A DNA stretch of 64,000 bases from Streptococcus sp. k-402 (GTDB taxonomy: Bacteria > Bacillota > Bacilli > Lactobacillales > Streptococcaceae). A program made the position numbers and the translations under genes. Each line of letters opens with the position of its first letter. Positions within the stretch are counted from its first letter, which is position 1. Below, one piece after another: positions 43,541-51,978 of the stretch. The DNA is taken from NCBI RefSeq assembly GCF_013277515.1, contig NZ_VMNB01000008.1:23846-87845 (forward strand), written 5' to 3'. A model generated the notes under the pieces. That model did not search any database and was not told where the DNA came from. It worked only from the letters and a program-made list of their open reading frames with translations.

Positions 43541-44110
43541 TTATTCACGAGGTTCAAAGACTTCCTTGAACCAATTCTGACGAATCTCATCACTTGTTTC
43601 TTCTGTCGTTTTGCGACGAACCACCTTATCAAGTGGACGAGGACTTGCCGTAAAGTTTAGCTCAACCTCATTAATATCTGAACCAGATTTTGTTTTTGAT
43701 CCCATTGATGGACGTGATGCGTAACAGTAATACAAAACATGAAGCGTTTCTTTCTTATCTCCTTCAAAACGAAACATCAGAGCAAAATTCTTCTTTTCAG
43801 CATTTGCGATTTCAGAAATTGTTTTCGTTGTTGGATCCAATTTTTCTCCCAACACACGAGTTAAAAATTCTTGAGTTAATAAGGCGAGCTTCAATGTTCC
43901 CTCATAACCATCATTTGATTCCGAAGTATAAAAGTTGATATTATCTGCCTTGTATGAACCTTTGTCACCAGTCGGTTCTAAGGTTAGTTCTGCTGCACCT
44001 CGTAATCTTTCAACCGTTCCATAAGTCAATGCACCATTTGAAGCTTCAGTCGTAACTTCTGCCCAATGAACATCTTGTAGTCCAAAGGTAACTTTATTTT
44101 TTTCAGTCAT
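43541..44110 (-). CDS. major tail tube protein, 189 aa
   Basis: A phage major tail protein of the TTP/phi13 type. Typical segments are TYGTVERLRGAAELTLEPTG near residues 25-45 and the EVELNFTASPRPLDKVVRRKT section near the C-terminus. It polymerises into the non-contractile tail tube. It sits upstream of the chaperone and downstream of head-tail joining genes, as expected, and has a normal length. Confidence 0.88.
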   Translation of the reverse strand: MTEKNKVTFGLQDVHWAEVTTEASNGALTYGTVERLRGAAELTLEPTGDKGSYKADNINFYTSESNDGYEGTLKLALLTQEFLTRVLGEKLDPTTKTISEIANAEKKNFALMFRFEGDKKETLHVLYYCYASRPSMGSKTKSGSDINEVELNFTASPRPLDKVVRRKTTEETSDEIRQNWFKEVFEPRE

Positions 44111-44112
44111 AA

Positions 44113-44439
44113 CTATCCTCCGTTTAATGAAATGTAATATGTAATTTGATAGAGTTTTTCTGTTAAGATATAAGTCTCTACTTTGTCAAAAAAAATTGAA
44201 TGACTATCAAATAAGTCATCCATCTTAGTTTCAATTTCTAAGTCCTTCTTTAAGGTATATAGTTCCACTTGAAGATTAAGAGTCTTATGATAGCTCCAAT
44301 TATCAGCTCCAGCATTTTCTGAGTCCTTAACAAGATATACAATAAATGGTGGTGCTGGACTTCTTCCTTCTTCAAAATGATGATAAGCTACTGGCAACTT
44401 TGATTTTATTAAAATGTTATAGAACTCTTTTAATGTCAT
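44113..44439 (-). CDS. tail completion/terminator protein, 108 aa
   Basis: Starts MTLKEFYNILIKSKLPVAYHHF and has the DxxxxSHSIFFDKVETYILTEKLYQITYY pattern of small phage tail-completion proteins (DUF806/DUF3168-like). It lies just upstream of the major tail protein with a 2-base gap. It probably caps the tail and joins it to the head. Assignment rests on position as much as sequence. Confidence 0.7.
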   Translation of the reverse strand: MTLKEFYNILIKSKLPVAYHHFEEGRSPAPPFIVYLVKDSENAGADNWSYHKTLNLQVELYTLKKDLEIETKMDDLFDSHSIFFDKVETYILTEKLYQITYYISLNGG

Positions 44440-44446
44440 AAACTCC

Positions 44447-44821
44447 TCACAATCTTTGTCTCAGCTTATCTTCAAGTGACTTAACAGCACTTTTTTCAAC
44501 GATTTCAATATGTTTTTGCCCTTCTACTCGTCCACCATTTTGTTTAGCGTGACCATTTTCTAGGAGATGAGTTAAGCCTGGTGTTCGGTTGTGAATAGAC
44601 TTTGTTAAGCCTGTAGAACTATCACTTGTGATCTTGCTTTTCCAACCTCGTGCATACTTACCAGTTTTTCGTGGAGATAAGAGTTTTAAAGTATCTACAG
44701 CACTGTCTGTTACTTCTTCCACTACCTCTCGCATTGTAGATGTCGTCTCTTTAATGTAATCACCCAACTCTTGATCAATTACTTTTTCCAACTCATCCAT
44801 TCCTATCCTGTTCATAGTCAT
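44447..44821 (-). CDS. HK97 gp10-like head-tail protein, 124 aa
   Basis: The segment LLSPRKTGKYARGWKSKI (about 49-66) and the TPGLTHLLENGHAKQNGGRVEG motif (about 80-101) are hallmarks of the HK97 gp10 family, which join head and tail. It overlaps the preceding gene by 29 bases. A shorter start at the internal Met (MNRIGMDELEK) is possible. Confidence 0.88.
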   Translation of the reverse strand: MTMNRIGMDELEKVIDQELGDYIKETTSTMREVVEEVTDSAVDTLKLLSPRKTGKYARGWKSKITSDSSTGLTKSIHNRTPGLTHLLENGHAKQNGGRVEGQKHIEIVEKSAVKSLEDKLRQRL

Positions 44822-45149
44822 TCTCCTTAGTTGCTACAATATAAATCAATTGCCTAGGAACGCTATCACCATCAATTGAATCTATCGTAAAGTAGGCGTC
44901 TCTGTACTTTATCCTAGCTTTTAATGAACTTAGATTTAGTACCGTTTTGTCGTACCTTAGTGTAAATTGGATTTTGTTATAAAGGAGTTTAGACACGCTC
45001 CCCTCATTTTCTGTTAAAGTCAATGGCCGACTAGAACACCATCTTTGGAAAACTGTGCTCCAAACTGAAGATTCATTTCCAATTTCATCAACCACAATTT
45101 TACGCACTTCAAATGTAAGACGGTCACGTAACGGAGCAATTTTCATCAA
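44793..45149 (-). CDS. phage head closure protein (SPP1 gp16-like), 118 aa
   Basis: IAPLRDRLTFEVRK at the N-terminus is the signature of head-tail adaptor/head closure proteins of PF05521. FTLRYDKTV and IKYRDAYFTIDSIDG belong to its beta-barrel. It seals the portal-connector channel after packaging. It overlaps the connector gene by 4 bases. Confidence 0.88.
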   Translation of the reverse strand: MMKIAPLRDRLTFEVRKIVVDEIGNESSVWSTVFQRWCSSRPLTLTENEGSVSKLLYNKIQFTLRYDKTVLNLSSLKARIKYRDAYFTIDSIDGDSVPRQLIYIVATKENDYEQDRNG

Positions 45150-45403
45150 AAGATATCCTTCCTATCAGCTAATAGTAGGTGATATAACATTTGTTTTAAC
45201 TCTTTATAATTAGCTGTTTCACGGTGTTCATAAAGATAGGCAACCCCATACAGGATTGCCATTCTTAGAACCTCACTGTAAGTATTCTGCCTTAATGTTT
45301 CTTCACAGAGTTTTTTACTCGTATCAATCAATTGCGTAATCAAATCATCTTCATCAGTGTTTTCTACCTTAAGGTAAAGTTTTGCTTCTTCTAGACTTAT
45401 CAT
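45146..45403 (-). CDS. head-tail connector (gp6/QLRG family), 85 aa
   Basis: A short helical protein starting MISLEEAKLYLKVENTDEDDLI, the classic motif of phage gp6-like connector proteins, followed by helices with YGVAYLYEHRETAN. It forms a ring under the portal. It follows the capsid gene by 2 bases. Confidence 0.88.
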   Translation of the reverse strand: MISLEEAKLYLKVENTDEDDLITQLIDTSKKLCEETLRQNTYSEVLRMAILYGVAYLYEHRETANYKELKQMLYHLLLADRKDIF

Positions 45404-45405
45404 GA

Positions 45406-46611
45406 TTATTTTGCTTTCACAGTTAAAATTTTCACTGCTTCTGGTAATACTAATTTCCCATCAACACGTTGAGATGCAAGAAAACCAATTTGACCATTAT
45501 TAGCATAAAGTTCATTAAGACGTTTAAATGTACGTCCTTGGCGGTCTGCAATCCAGTAATAAGAGAAATCACCAAATGCGATGGCTTTATTCCCCTGTTC
45601 AGGTAGAGGTGCAAAGGTAGATGTATAGTATGGACGGTTAAGAATTAAATCTGGTTGTCCAGCTTGTGTAGATGGTTGCCAAATGTAATTTCCGTTATTG
45701 TCTTTCAGTTTACGGATTGCTTTGACAGTTGTATCATGAAGAATCCATACTGCATTTTTACGATACGGAGCAGGGAGTGAGTGATACAATTCAATCATGT
45801 CATCAAACGTAATGTCTTTAGTCGTTGTTGTAGGACCAGTAACATTTGCTTGCGTAAAGATTCCTGTTGGTTTCTTTGAGCCATCTCCAATAAGGAATGA
45901 TTTCTCTTCTTCTGTACCAATACGTCGAGCAAACTCACTAGTCATATAGGATTCTAAATCAAATACTGAGTCATTTAATAATTCTTCTGAGATTCGAATA
46001 GCTGTTCCAATCTTATGTGAATCAAGTGTTACTTGACCAAATGTCTCATCAGTTTCAGGATAAAGTCCATTTTCATCCATCCATGACGCAGTTCCATGCC
46101 CTGTAACAACTGGAATCTTCCGCTCTCCACTTGATGTTTTAATGACGGTTGCTAGACTTCGGAAGAAATTCTCTTCTTGAAGACCTTGTACTAGTTTTTT
46201 CTCATACTCATCAGGTACTAAATGGCCGCCCTCTGTATCTTCTCCAACACGAAGAACATCCTTAACATCAAAGAAGTTACGCTTACGGACATTCGTCCAA
46301 AAGGTTTTGGAATAGATATCAGACTTAGTTCCCTTCTTCTCATCTTCTACCTCACTATCTTTTAAGACAGTGGTAGGCTGTCTTGTCAAAGCCTGAGAAG
46401 TTGGTTGAGCAAGTTCTAGATCAATCTTTTCTTGTCGTTCTAAGCGAGCGATTTCTTGATTATAGCGATTGATTTTACTTTCCATTTCATCATAGCGTTG
46501 AGAATCTTCTTCTGAGACTAAACCATCTTCAGTTCGCACTGAGTCAAGGAAAGTTTTTGCTTGTTCCCAAGCTTGATTTCGTTTTTCTTTTAATTCAAGT
46601 AATTTAGACAT
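45406..46611 (-). CDS. major capsid protein, HK97 family, 401 aa
   Basis: An N-terminal coiled-coil scaffolding (delta) domain (about 1-105, LLELKEKRNQAWEQAKTFL onward) is followed by the HK97 capsid fold. Visible segments include GEDTEGGHLVPDEYEKKLVQGL, RISEELLNDSVFDLESYM and IAFGDFSYYWIADRQG. The prohead protease encoded just upstream should remove the delta domain. Length and gene order are typical. Confidence 0.94.
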   Translation of the reverse strand: MSKLLELKEKRNQAWEQAKTFLDSVRTEDGLVSEEDSQRYDEMESKINRYNQEIARLERQEKIDLELAQPTSQALTRQPTTVLKDSEVEDEKKGTKSDIYSKTFWTNVRKRNFFDVKDVLRVGEDTEGGHLVPDEYEKKLVQGLQEENFFRSLATVIKTSSGERKIPVVTGHGTASWMDENGLYPETDETFGQVTLDSHKIGTAIRISEELLNDSVFDLESYMTSEFARRIGTEEEKSFLIGDGSKKPTGIFTQANVTGPTTTTKDITFDDMIELYHSLPAPYRKNAVWILHDTTVKAIRKLKDNNGNYIWQPSTQAGQPDLILNRPYYTSTFAPLPEQGNKAIAFGDFSYYWIADRQGRTFKRLNELYANNGQIGFLASQRVDGKLVLPEAVKILTVKAK

Positions 46612-46629
46612 AGGTTAGTTTTCCTTTCA

Positions 46630-47328
46630 TTATTTCAATAAATCTAATCGTTTTCTTAACTGATTAAGAGGAGTTGTTGATAAAGGTTTGTAGCTATCTA
46701 TTTTGGCTTGAAGTTTAACAACAAGGTTATGATCCGCAGTGGCTCTGCTAAATGAATAACTGCTAAGTTCTAGCTCTTCTTTAGGTTCATCTTTACCGAA
46801 TAAAATCTTGTCCGCAAAGCCAAGTTCAACTGCTTTTCTCGCATTAAACCATGATTCAGAATCCATTAAATGTGAGATTTTTGCCCTAGATAATCCTGTT
46901 CTTAACTCATAGGCATTCACAATGGACTCTTTGATTTCCCCCAACATTTCAATAATCTTTTCCATATCCTTTGCTTTACCTTGTGCAATTGTCCATGGAT
47001 TGTGAATCATCATCATTGCAACAGGACTCATGGATACTGTTGTTCCAGCCATGGCAATGACACTGGCAGCACTAGCAGCAAGGCCATCAATAATGACATG
47101 CACATTTCCCTTGTAATCCATCAGCATGTTATAGATTTGGGCTGCAGCAAAAACATCACCCCCTGGACTATTAATCCAGAGGGTGATATCACCTTTTCCT
47201 GCATTTAAATCATTTTTAAAGAGTTGTGGAGTAACTTCATCTCCAAACCAAGTTTCATCAGCAATCTGTCCTTCAATACGAAGAGTGCGAAAATTCCCTT
47301 CGTCTGAAAAACTCCAAAATTTACGCAT
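46630..47328 (-). CDS. ClpP-like prohead protease, 232 aa
   Basis: I chose the ATG at 47328 (MRKFWSFSDEG), preceded by AAAGGAGGAAG, over the longer frame. It is a serine protease of the ClpP fold: NSPGGDVFAAAQIY (about 52-65), DGLAASAASVIAMAG with the nucleophile serine, and MMMIHNPW with the catalytic histidine. It matures the capsid and forms an operon with portal and capsid. The start overlaps the portal stop by 8 bases. Confidence 0.92.
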   Translation of the reverse strand: MRKFWSFSDEGNFRTLRIEGQIADETWFGDEVTPQLFKNDLNAGKGDITLWINSPGGDVFAAAQIYNMLMDYKGNVHVIIDGLAASAASVIAMAGTTVSMSPVAMMMIHNPWTIAQGKAKDMEKIIEMLGEIKESIVNAYELRTGLSRAKISHLMDSESWFNARKAVELGFADKILFGKDEPKEELELSSYSFSRATADHNLVVKLQAKIDSYKPLSTTPLNQLRKRLDLLK

Positions 47329-48607
47329 CTTCTTCCTCCTTTGGTTTTTCTTGAGGTTGTTCAATTACCTGTTTTGTCATAAAACCACCAGCATCTTTTA
47401 ATTTAGTCATATTTCCGTTAATCAAATAAAGGTTTCCTCCTTCTTCATCTGTTAAAAGATTTAAATCTTCAAGTTCTCGAATATCATTTGTAGATAGCCA
47501 GCCATTCTGTCTTGCAATAGCATACCCACTCATACGACTTTGATAATCTCCACGTAATAAACCATCTACATTGAACTTAACAAAGTATTTCTTCTTTTCT
47601 TCAGGTAAAAAAAGAGACCTCTTGAAGGCCTGTTCTAAACGAACTACCCAAGGGTCTAATGTGTATTTAACAAACTCTAGTGATTGTTGCTCGATATTTG
47701 AAAATGAAGATTTTTCTAAATCACCAATCATATGTGGTGGTATCCTATACAGACGTGCAATCTCATTGATTTGAAACTTTCGAGTCTGTAAGAATTGCGC
47801 TTCTTCTGGAGGAATACCTATTTGAGTGTACTTCATCCCTTCTTCTAGGACTGCGACTTTATGTGCATTTGTGACTCCGTTATAAACAGCGTTCCAAGAA
47901 TCACGTACTCTTTTTGGATCCTTCAAAATCCCTGGATGTTCCAATACACCACCTGGATTTGCACCATTTTTAAAAAATGATGCTCCGTAATTCTCTGTAG
48001 CCAAAGTCATCCCAATTGCATTCTTTGCTAATGCGATGGGAGAATATCCAATTAGTCCATCAAAACCAAGTCCTGGAATGTGAAGGACATCTTCTTGTTT
48101 TAAAATAACACTGCCTTTATCCTTGAAATTTGGATTTTCTTCGGTCTGACGTTGATATTTGTAGTAAAGTTTCCCATTTTCATCACGGTGTACTGACATT
48201 TTATCCGGTAGCAAGGGATACAAACTGATAACCTGACCGCTCTTATCCCTTATGATTTGAATATAGGCATTTCCCCATATCAAAAGATGAGTCATCAAAG
48301 TTTCACGAAAGACAAAAGATGACATCTCTGGATTTGGTTCATCATGAAGTAAGAAATATAGTGGGTGTTCAAATTTTTTCTCTCTCCCATTAGATGTTCT
48401 TTCGTAAATGTGAATGGGTAGAGAGGCGACAGCTTCGGCTAATATTCGCACACAAGCATAAACAGCTGTAGTCTGCATCGCTTTAAATTCATCTACATTT
48501 TCACCACTAGAAGTTCGTCCAAAGAGATAGGAAAAGTCCTGTCCCTCATAGCTATTATGCGGTTTATCTCGTGATCTTTTTCTTCCAATGAAATCTAAGA
48601 ATCCCAT
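47321..48607 (-). CDS. portal protein, HK97 family, 428 aa
   Basis: A phage portal of PF04860. Characteristic parts are AVYACVRILAEAVASLPIHIYE (about 49-70), GNAYIQIIRDKSGQVISLYPL, LHIPGLGFDGLIGYSPI and ARLYRIPPHMIGDLEKSSFSNIEQQ. The twelve-subunit ring is the DNA entry channel. The gene follows the toxin-antitoxin insert rather than the terminase directly. Confidence 0.94.
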   Translation of the reverse strand: MGFLDFIGRKRSRDKPHNSYEGQDFSYLFGRTSSGENVDEFKAMQTTAVYACVRILAEAVASLPIHIYERTSNGREKKFEHPLYFLLHDEPNPEMSSFVFRETLMTHLLIWGNAYIQIIRDKSGQVISLYPLLPDKMSVHRDENGKLYYKYQRQTEENPNFKDKGSVILKQEDVLHIPGLGFDGLIGYSPIALAKNAIGMTLATENYGASFFKNGANPGGVLEHPGILKDPKRVRDSWNAVYNGVTNAHKVAVLEEGMKYTQIGIPPEEAQFLQTRKFQINEIARLYRIPPHMIGDLEKSSFSNIEQQSLEFVKYTLDPWVVRLEQAFKRSLFLPEEKKKYFVKFNVDGLLRGDYQSRMSGYAIARQNGWLSTNDIRELEDLNLLTDEEGGNLYLINGNMTKLKDAGGFMTKQVIEQPQEKPKEEEDA

Positions 48608-48629
48608 CTAATCCTCCATTTTTGAGTAC

Positions 48630-48660
48630 AATAAAAGCACCTCATTTATGAGATGCTCTA
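48630..48660 (-). terminator. terminator after the RelBE-type module
   Basis: On the minus strand AGCATCTCAT and ATGAGGTGCT form a near-perfect 10-bp stem with a 2-base loop, followed by TTTTATTG. It lies between the toxin gene and portal, inside the late operon. Confidence 0.75.
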
Positions 48661-48676
48661 TGAATTATAATTGAAT

Positions 48677-49021
48677 TTATTTATTGAATAACTTAGCCCA
48701 ATTCTGCTTGGAATTTAAAATTCTGGAGACATAAACCTCATATTTGTCGATATAATAAAAAGCTAAGTAATTTTCAATTGGCATATATCGATAACGTTTT
48801 CCGTCATCTGTTAATTCACCGTAACCTCGACTCGACACCAAAGGGCATGCTTCTGGAAAGGTTTCCAAAGTTTCTAGTGCCGTTAGAATAAGGTCTAGTT
48901 TACCATCGGCAGATTGTTGGCTGTAAAAATTCAGTACAATATAATCATGTATTTCTCTCAAGTCTTTCTTAGCTTGATCCGTAAGAGAAACATGGTAACG
49001 TTTATGATTACTCAAGTCCAA
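48677..49021 (-). CDS. RelE/ParE family toxin, 114 aa
   Basis: The fold and motifs YHVSLTDQAKKDLREIHDYI (about 9-28), FPEACPLV, KRYRYMPIENYLAFYYID and VYVSRILNSKQNW match ParE/RelE-type toxins (mRNA interferase or gyrase poison). It overlaps the antitoxin gene by 14 bases, the usual coupling in type II modules. It is inserted between terminase and portal of the prophage. RelE and ParE activity cannot be told apart by eye. Confidence 0.9.
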   Translation of the reverse strand: MDLSNHKRYHVSLTDQAKKDLREIHDYIVLNFYSQQSADGKLDLILTALETLETFPEACPLVSSRGYGELTDDGKRYRYMPIENYLAFYYIDKYEVYVSRILNSKQNWAKLFNK

Positions 49022-49301
49022 ATTCCTTTCTTACATCTGCTAAAGACGTTAGTTTACCTTGCTCAATTTCTTGATGTCCCAACAAGATTTCCTTTTTCAA
49101 ATCTTCAAAAGCAACCTGATATTGAGTCTCTTGTGAATCACTAAATACGAACTCTTTGGGGTCAACCGCACCTGTCGCAATTTTACGAAGTGCAGCATTA
49201 AAAATATCTGACAGGGTTAACTTTTCATCAGCTAAGATTTCTTTTGTTTGTTGGTAAAAAGTCGAATCTGCTCTAAAATTAACAGGTTGAGTACTTGCCA
49301 T
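49008..49301 (-). CDS. RelB/DinJ family antitoxin, 97 aa
   Basis: The N-terminal ribbon-helix-helix (PVNFRADSTFYQQTKEILADEKLTLSDIFNAALRKIA) is typical of RelB/DinJ antitoxins. A C-terminal tail binds the toxin. The gene has its own promoter (49338-49366) with an inverted repeat over the -10 region, which should be its own operator. Confidence 0.9.
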   Translation of the reverse strand: MASTQPVNFRADSTFYQQTKEILADEKLTLSDIFNAALRKIATGAVDPKEFVFSDSQETQYQVAFEDLKKEILLGHQEIEQGKLTSLADVRKEFGLE

Positions 49302-49318
49302 GATTAATACCTCTTTGT

Positions 49319-49366
49319 AAAGATGATTTGTAAATACATTGTATCATCTTTAGATTTAAAATTCAA
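49319..49366 (-). promoter_or_regulatory. RelBE promoter with operator palindrome
   Basis: On the minus strand TTGAAT (49366-49361), a 17-base spacer and TACAAT (49343-49338) form a promoter. A 9-bp perfect inverted repeat, AAAGATGAT (49319-49327) and ATCATCTTT (49343-49351), brackets the -10 box. Binding of the ribbon-helix-helix antitoxin here would repress the module. Confidence 0.75.
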
Positions 49367-50959
49367 CTAAAAGCTCAATATCCCTCGCTCGTCATAAATA
49401 CTACTATCATTATTTTGGTGTCGAATACATCTATCAATCCCCATTATAAGAGCAACAATTCCATCGATTTTTTCAGTTGATTTCTCCTTATCTGGTTTAA
49501 TATTGCCTGCAGGGTCTTGACGCATGACTACGTTTTGCGACATCCATTTTAGAACTGGTTGTCCTCCGTGTTGGATACGACCTTCCATCATGAGTTTGAA
49601 TAATTCCTTTGACGGTGGACTCATATCCTTGTATCCCTGACCAAAAGGAATCATCGTCATTCCCATATCTTCTAGATTCTGCACCATTTGTGTTGCATTC
49701 CATCTATCATAGGCGATTTCTTTTATATTGTATAGCTTTGATAATTCCTCAATGAACTTCTCAATAAAGCCATAATGAACAACATTACCTTCTGTCGTCT
49801 TTAGATAACCTTGCCTTTCCCATACATCGTACAAAACATGATCTCTACGGCAACGAAGTTCAAGAGTATCTTTTGGTAGCCAGAAATAGGGTAGGATGAT
49901 GTAATTTTCTAGTTCACTCCTAGGTGGAAAAACTAAAACAAAGGCTGTGATATCAGAGGTACTAGACAAGTCTAGTCCTGCATAACATTCACGACCTTTC
50001 AAACTTTCAAAATTGATTGGTGCATCCCCTTTGTTGTATACATGTTCAGGAATCCAAGCAACCGTAGAATTTGTCCACATATTTAGCCGTAGTTGTTTGA
50101 ATACATTTTCTTCAGCAGGATTATCAAGTGCTTGTTTATAAGCTTCTCTGACACGGTCTAAGCCAATGGTATGACCTAATGACGGATTTGCTTTTAACCA
50201 GTTACTTTCGTCATTCCAGTCCTCTTCATCAGATAAACCATAAACGACAGGATAAAAAGATGTATCTTTCTTTCTGCCGTTTAAAATATCAAGTGCTTTT
50301 GTATGTAACTCGTAACAAATTGAATTCTTATCTGTTCCTGCAGTAGTAATGATAAAGAATAGCGGTTGTTCTCGTGCATCCCCTGAACCTTTGGTTAAGA
50401 CATCATAGAGGTGGCGATTGGGTTGCGCATGAATTTCGTCAAACACGAGTCCTGAAACGTTGAGGCCATGTTTTGTACCAGTCTCAGCGGACAAAACTTG
50501 ATAGAAACCTGCATTAGAGTAGTTAACAATTCGTTTCGTAGCACCCATTATTTTTGAACGTTTCTCTAAAGGTCGACTCATTAGTACCATTTGTTTTGCT
50601 ACATCGAATACAATAGAAGCTTGATTTCGGTCACATGCAGCACCATAAACTTCTGCACTAGCTTCATTATCTGCATAAAGGAGATAAAGAGCGATTGCTG
50701 CTGCTAGTTCACTCTTTCCATTCTTTTTTGGAATTTCAATATAAGCAGTTAGAAATTGTCTATTCCCATCTTCTTTAACAATCCCAAATAGATCTCGTAC
50801 TATCTGTTCCTGCCAAGGTAAAAGCATAAACTTCTGACCTGCCCATTTTCCTTTAGTATGACAAAGGTTTTGAATAAAAGTCACTGCTCTATCAGCTTTA
50901 CTTTTATCATAATGTGATGTAGCTAGCATAAAAGGAGTTGGTTCATAATGAAAAGTCAT
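49367..50959 (-). CDS. terminase large subunit, 530 aa
   Basis: A Terminase_1 family packaging motor. The ATPase part has EIPKKNGKSELAAAIALYLL (Walker A, about 74-93) and GLVFDEIHAQPN (Walker B). The nuclease part has YAGLDLSSTSDITAFVLVFP and DGIVALIMGIDRC with metal-binding aspartates. It cuts and pumps phage DNA into the prohead. It overlaps the small subunit by 4 bases. Confidence 0.95.
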   Translation of the reverse strand: MTFHYEPTPFMLATSHYDKSKADRAVTFIQNLCHTKGKWAGQKFMLLPWQEQIVRDLFGIVKEDGNRQFLTAYIEIPKKNGKSELAAAIALYLLYADNEASAEVYGAACDRNQASIVFDVAKQMVLMSRPLEKRSKIMGATKRIVNYSNAGFYQVLSAETGTKHGLNVSGLVFDEIHAQPNRHLYDVLTKGSGDAREQPLFFIITTAGTDKNSICYELHTKALDILNGRKKDTSFYPVVYGLSDEEDWNDESNWLKANPSLGHTIGLDRVREAYKQALDNPAEENVFKQLRLNMWTNSTVAWIPEHVYNKGDAPINFESLKGRECYAGLDLSSTSDITAFVLVFPPRSELENYIILPYFWLPKDTLELRCRRDHVLYDVWERQGYLKTTEGNVVHYGFIEKFIEELSKLYNIKEIAYDRWNATQMVQNLEDMGMTMIPFGQGYKDMSPPSKELFKLMMEGRIQHGGQPVLKWMSQNVVMRQDPAGNIKPDKEKSTEKIDGIVALIMGIDRCIRHQNNDSSIYDERGILSF

Positions 50960-51429
50960 AGTAAACCTCCCAACAAATCTTCCATTTCGTCACCGTTACC
51001 AACCTCTGAATCCATAGTAGCTAAACGATTCCTAGCGGATGGGGTTAGACCAAATTGTTCACAAAACTTCAGCATGATTTTTAAATTAGTTTGACTAATT
51101 GAAACTTGTGGAACTTGCTGTAAATACCCATTTGGTGTCTTTAAGATAGAACCATGTTTTGATAAAAATTCCTCTGCTTCTTTCCATCGTGCGTAAGCTT
51201 GACAATAACCTGCAAATGCAGTCATATCCATTTCCGTCAGTAATCCCATTTGTTCCAATATTTTTCCCATCCGTTTCCATTCCCTCTTAGCATCTTCTTC
51301 AAGCCACTGGGGGCAACGTGGAGCCTTCTTTTGAGGTTTTACTTCATTCGTTGGGAGAGGCCGTTTACCAGGATTACCTTCTAGAACTTTTAAATTTGTA
51401 GGTTTCGGTTTACGTCCTCTAATTGCCAC
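50956..51429 (-). CDS. terminase small subunit, P27 family, 157 aa
   Basis: The N-terminus RGRKPKPTNLKVLEGNPGKRP is the hallmark of P27-family small terminases. CPQWLEEDAKREWKRMGKIL and AYARWKEAEEFLSKHG follow. It recognises the packaging site and loads the large subunit. P27-type phages usually package at cos sites. Confidence 0.93.
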   Translation of the reverse strand: MAIRGRKPKPTNLKVLEGNPGKRPLPTNEVKPQKKAPRCPQWLEEDAKREWKRMGKILEQMGLLTEMDMTAFAGYCQAYARWKEAEEFLSKHGSILKTPNGYLQQVPQVSISQTNLKIMLKFCEQFGLTPSARNRLATMDSEVGNGDEMEDLLGGLL

Positions 51430-51442
51430 TAATTCACCTCCT

Positions 51443-51470
51443 AAAATAAAAAGAACTCAGATTGAGTTCC
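51443..51470 (-). terminator. terminator between accessory genes and terminase
   Basis: On the minus strand GAACTCA and TGAGTTC form a stem with a 3-base loop, followed by TTTTTATTTT. It ends transcription after the 79-residue gene and before terS, or attenuates it. Confidence 0.7.
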
Positions 51471-51473
51471 AAA

Positions 51474-51713
51474 TTATAATTTATTGTATGTATCCACTAT
51501 TTCCTGATAGATAATCTTGTCAAAATCATCCAATTGATCAATGATTTTACCATATTCATAATGAAAAACTATTTCTTTATTTCGTTTAATTTTTAGGATT
51601 GCTATCCAAGCGCCATCAATATGTCGGTCATAGGTACTATATTCCCTAAGAAACTCAATATGATAGTGCCGACCATTGAATTCTCTAGTTATCATTTCCC
51701 ACATAACTATCAC
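51474..51713 (-). CDS. small phage protein, 79 aa
   Basis: A mixed-charge protein (REFNGRHYHIEFLREYSTYDRHIDGAWIAILKIKR) of unknown role. The GTG start at 51713 overlaps the stop of the DUF4314 gene by 4 bases; an ATG at 51704 is the alternative. Likely an early or accessory prophage gene. Confidence 0.55.
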   Translation of the reverse strand: MIVMWEMITREFNGRHYHIEFLREYSTYDRHIDGAWIAILKIKRNKEIVFHYEYGKIIDQLDDFDKIIYQEIVDTYNKL

Positions 51714-51919
51714 AATTTCATTATTTTATCAATTCCGTAAAGTACATTTAAACTTTGTCCATTATCCCAACTTACTAAAATTGAACCAATATCATCAACA
51801 CCAATTACCGTACCGAGAGTACCTATAGGTGGTGCAAATGGATCCTCCATTTCGAGTAATTTGACTCGAGTTCCATTTGGATACAATTTTTTCAAAGTCT
51901 TGACTTTTAAGCCATCCAT
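51710..51919 (-). CDS. DUF4314 family phage protein, 69 aa
   Basis: Contains LYPNGTRVKLLEMEDPFAPPIGTLGTVIGVDDIGSILVSWDNG, the small beta-barrel pattern of DUF4314 proteins, which are common in Firmicutes phages next to methyltransferases. Function is unknown. Overlap with the next gene indicates coupling. Confidence 0.85.
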   Translation of the reverse strand: MDGLKVKTLKKLYPNGTRVKLLEMEDPFAPPIGTLGTVIGVDDIGSILVSWDNGQSLNVLYGIDKIMKL

Positions 51920-51978
51920 AATACAACCTCTTCTCTTTCTTTTAGTACATATTAACTCTAAAGTTCATCTTTATCCAG

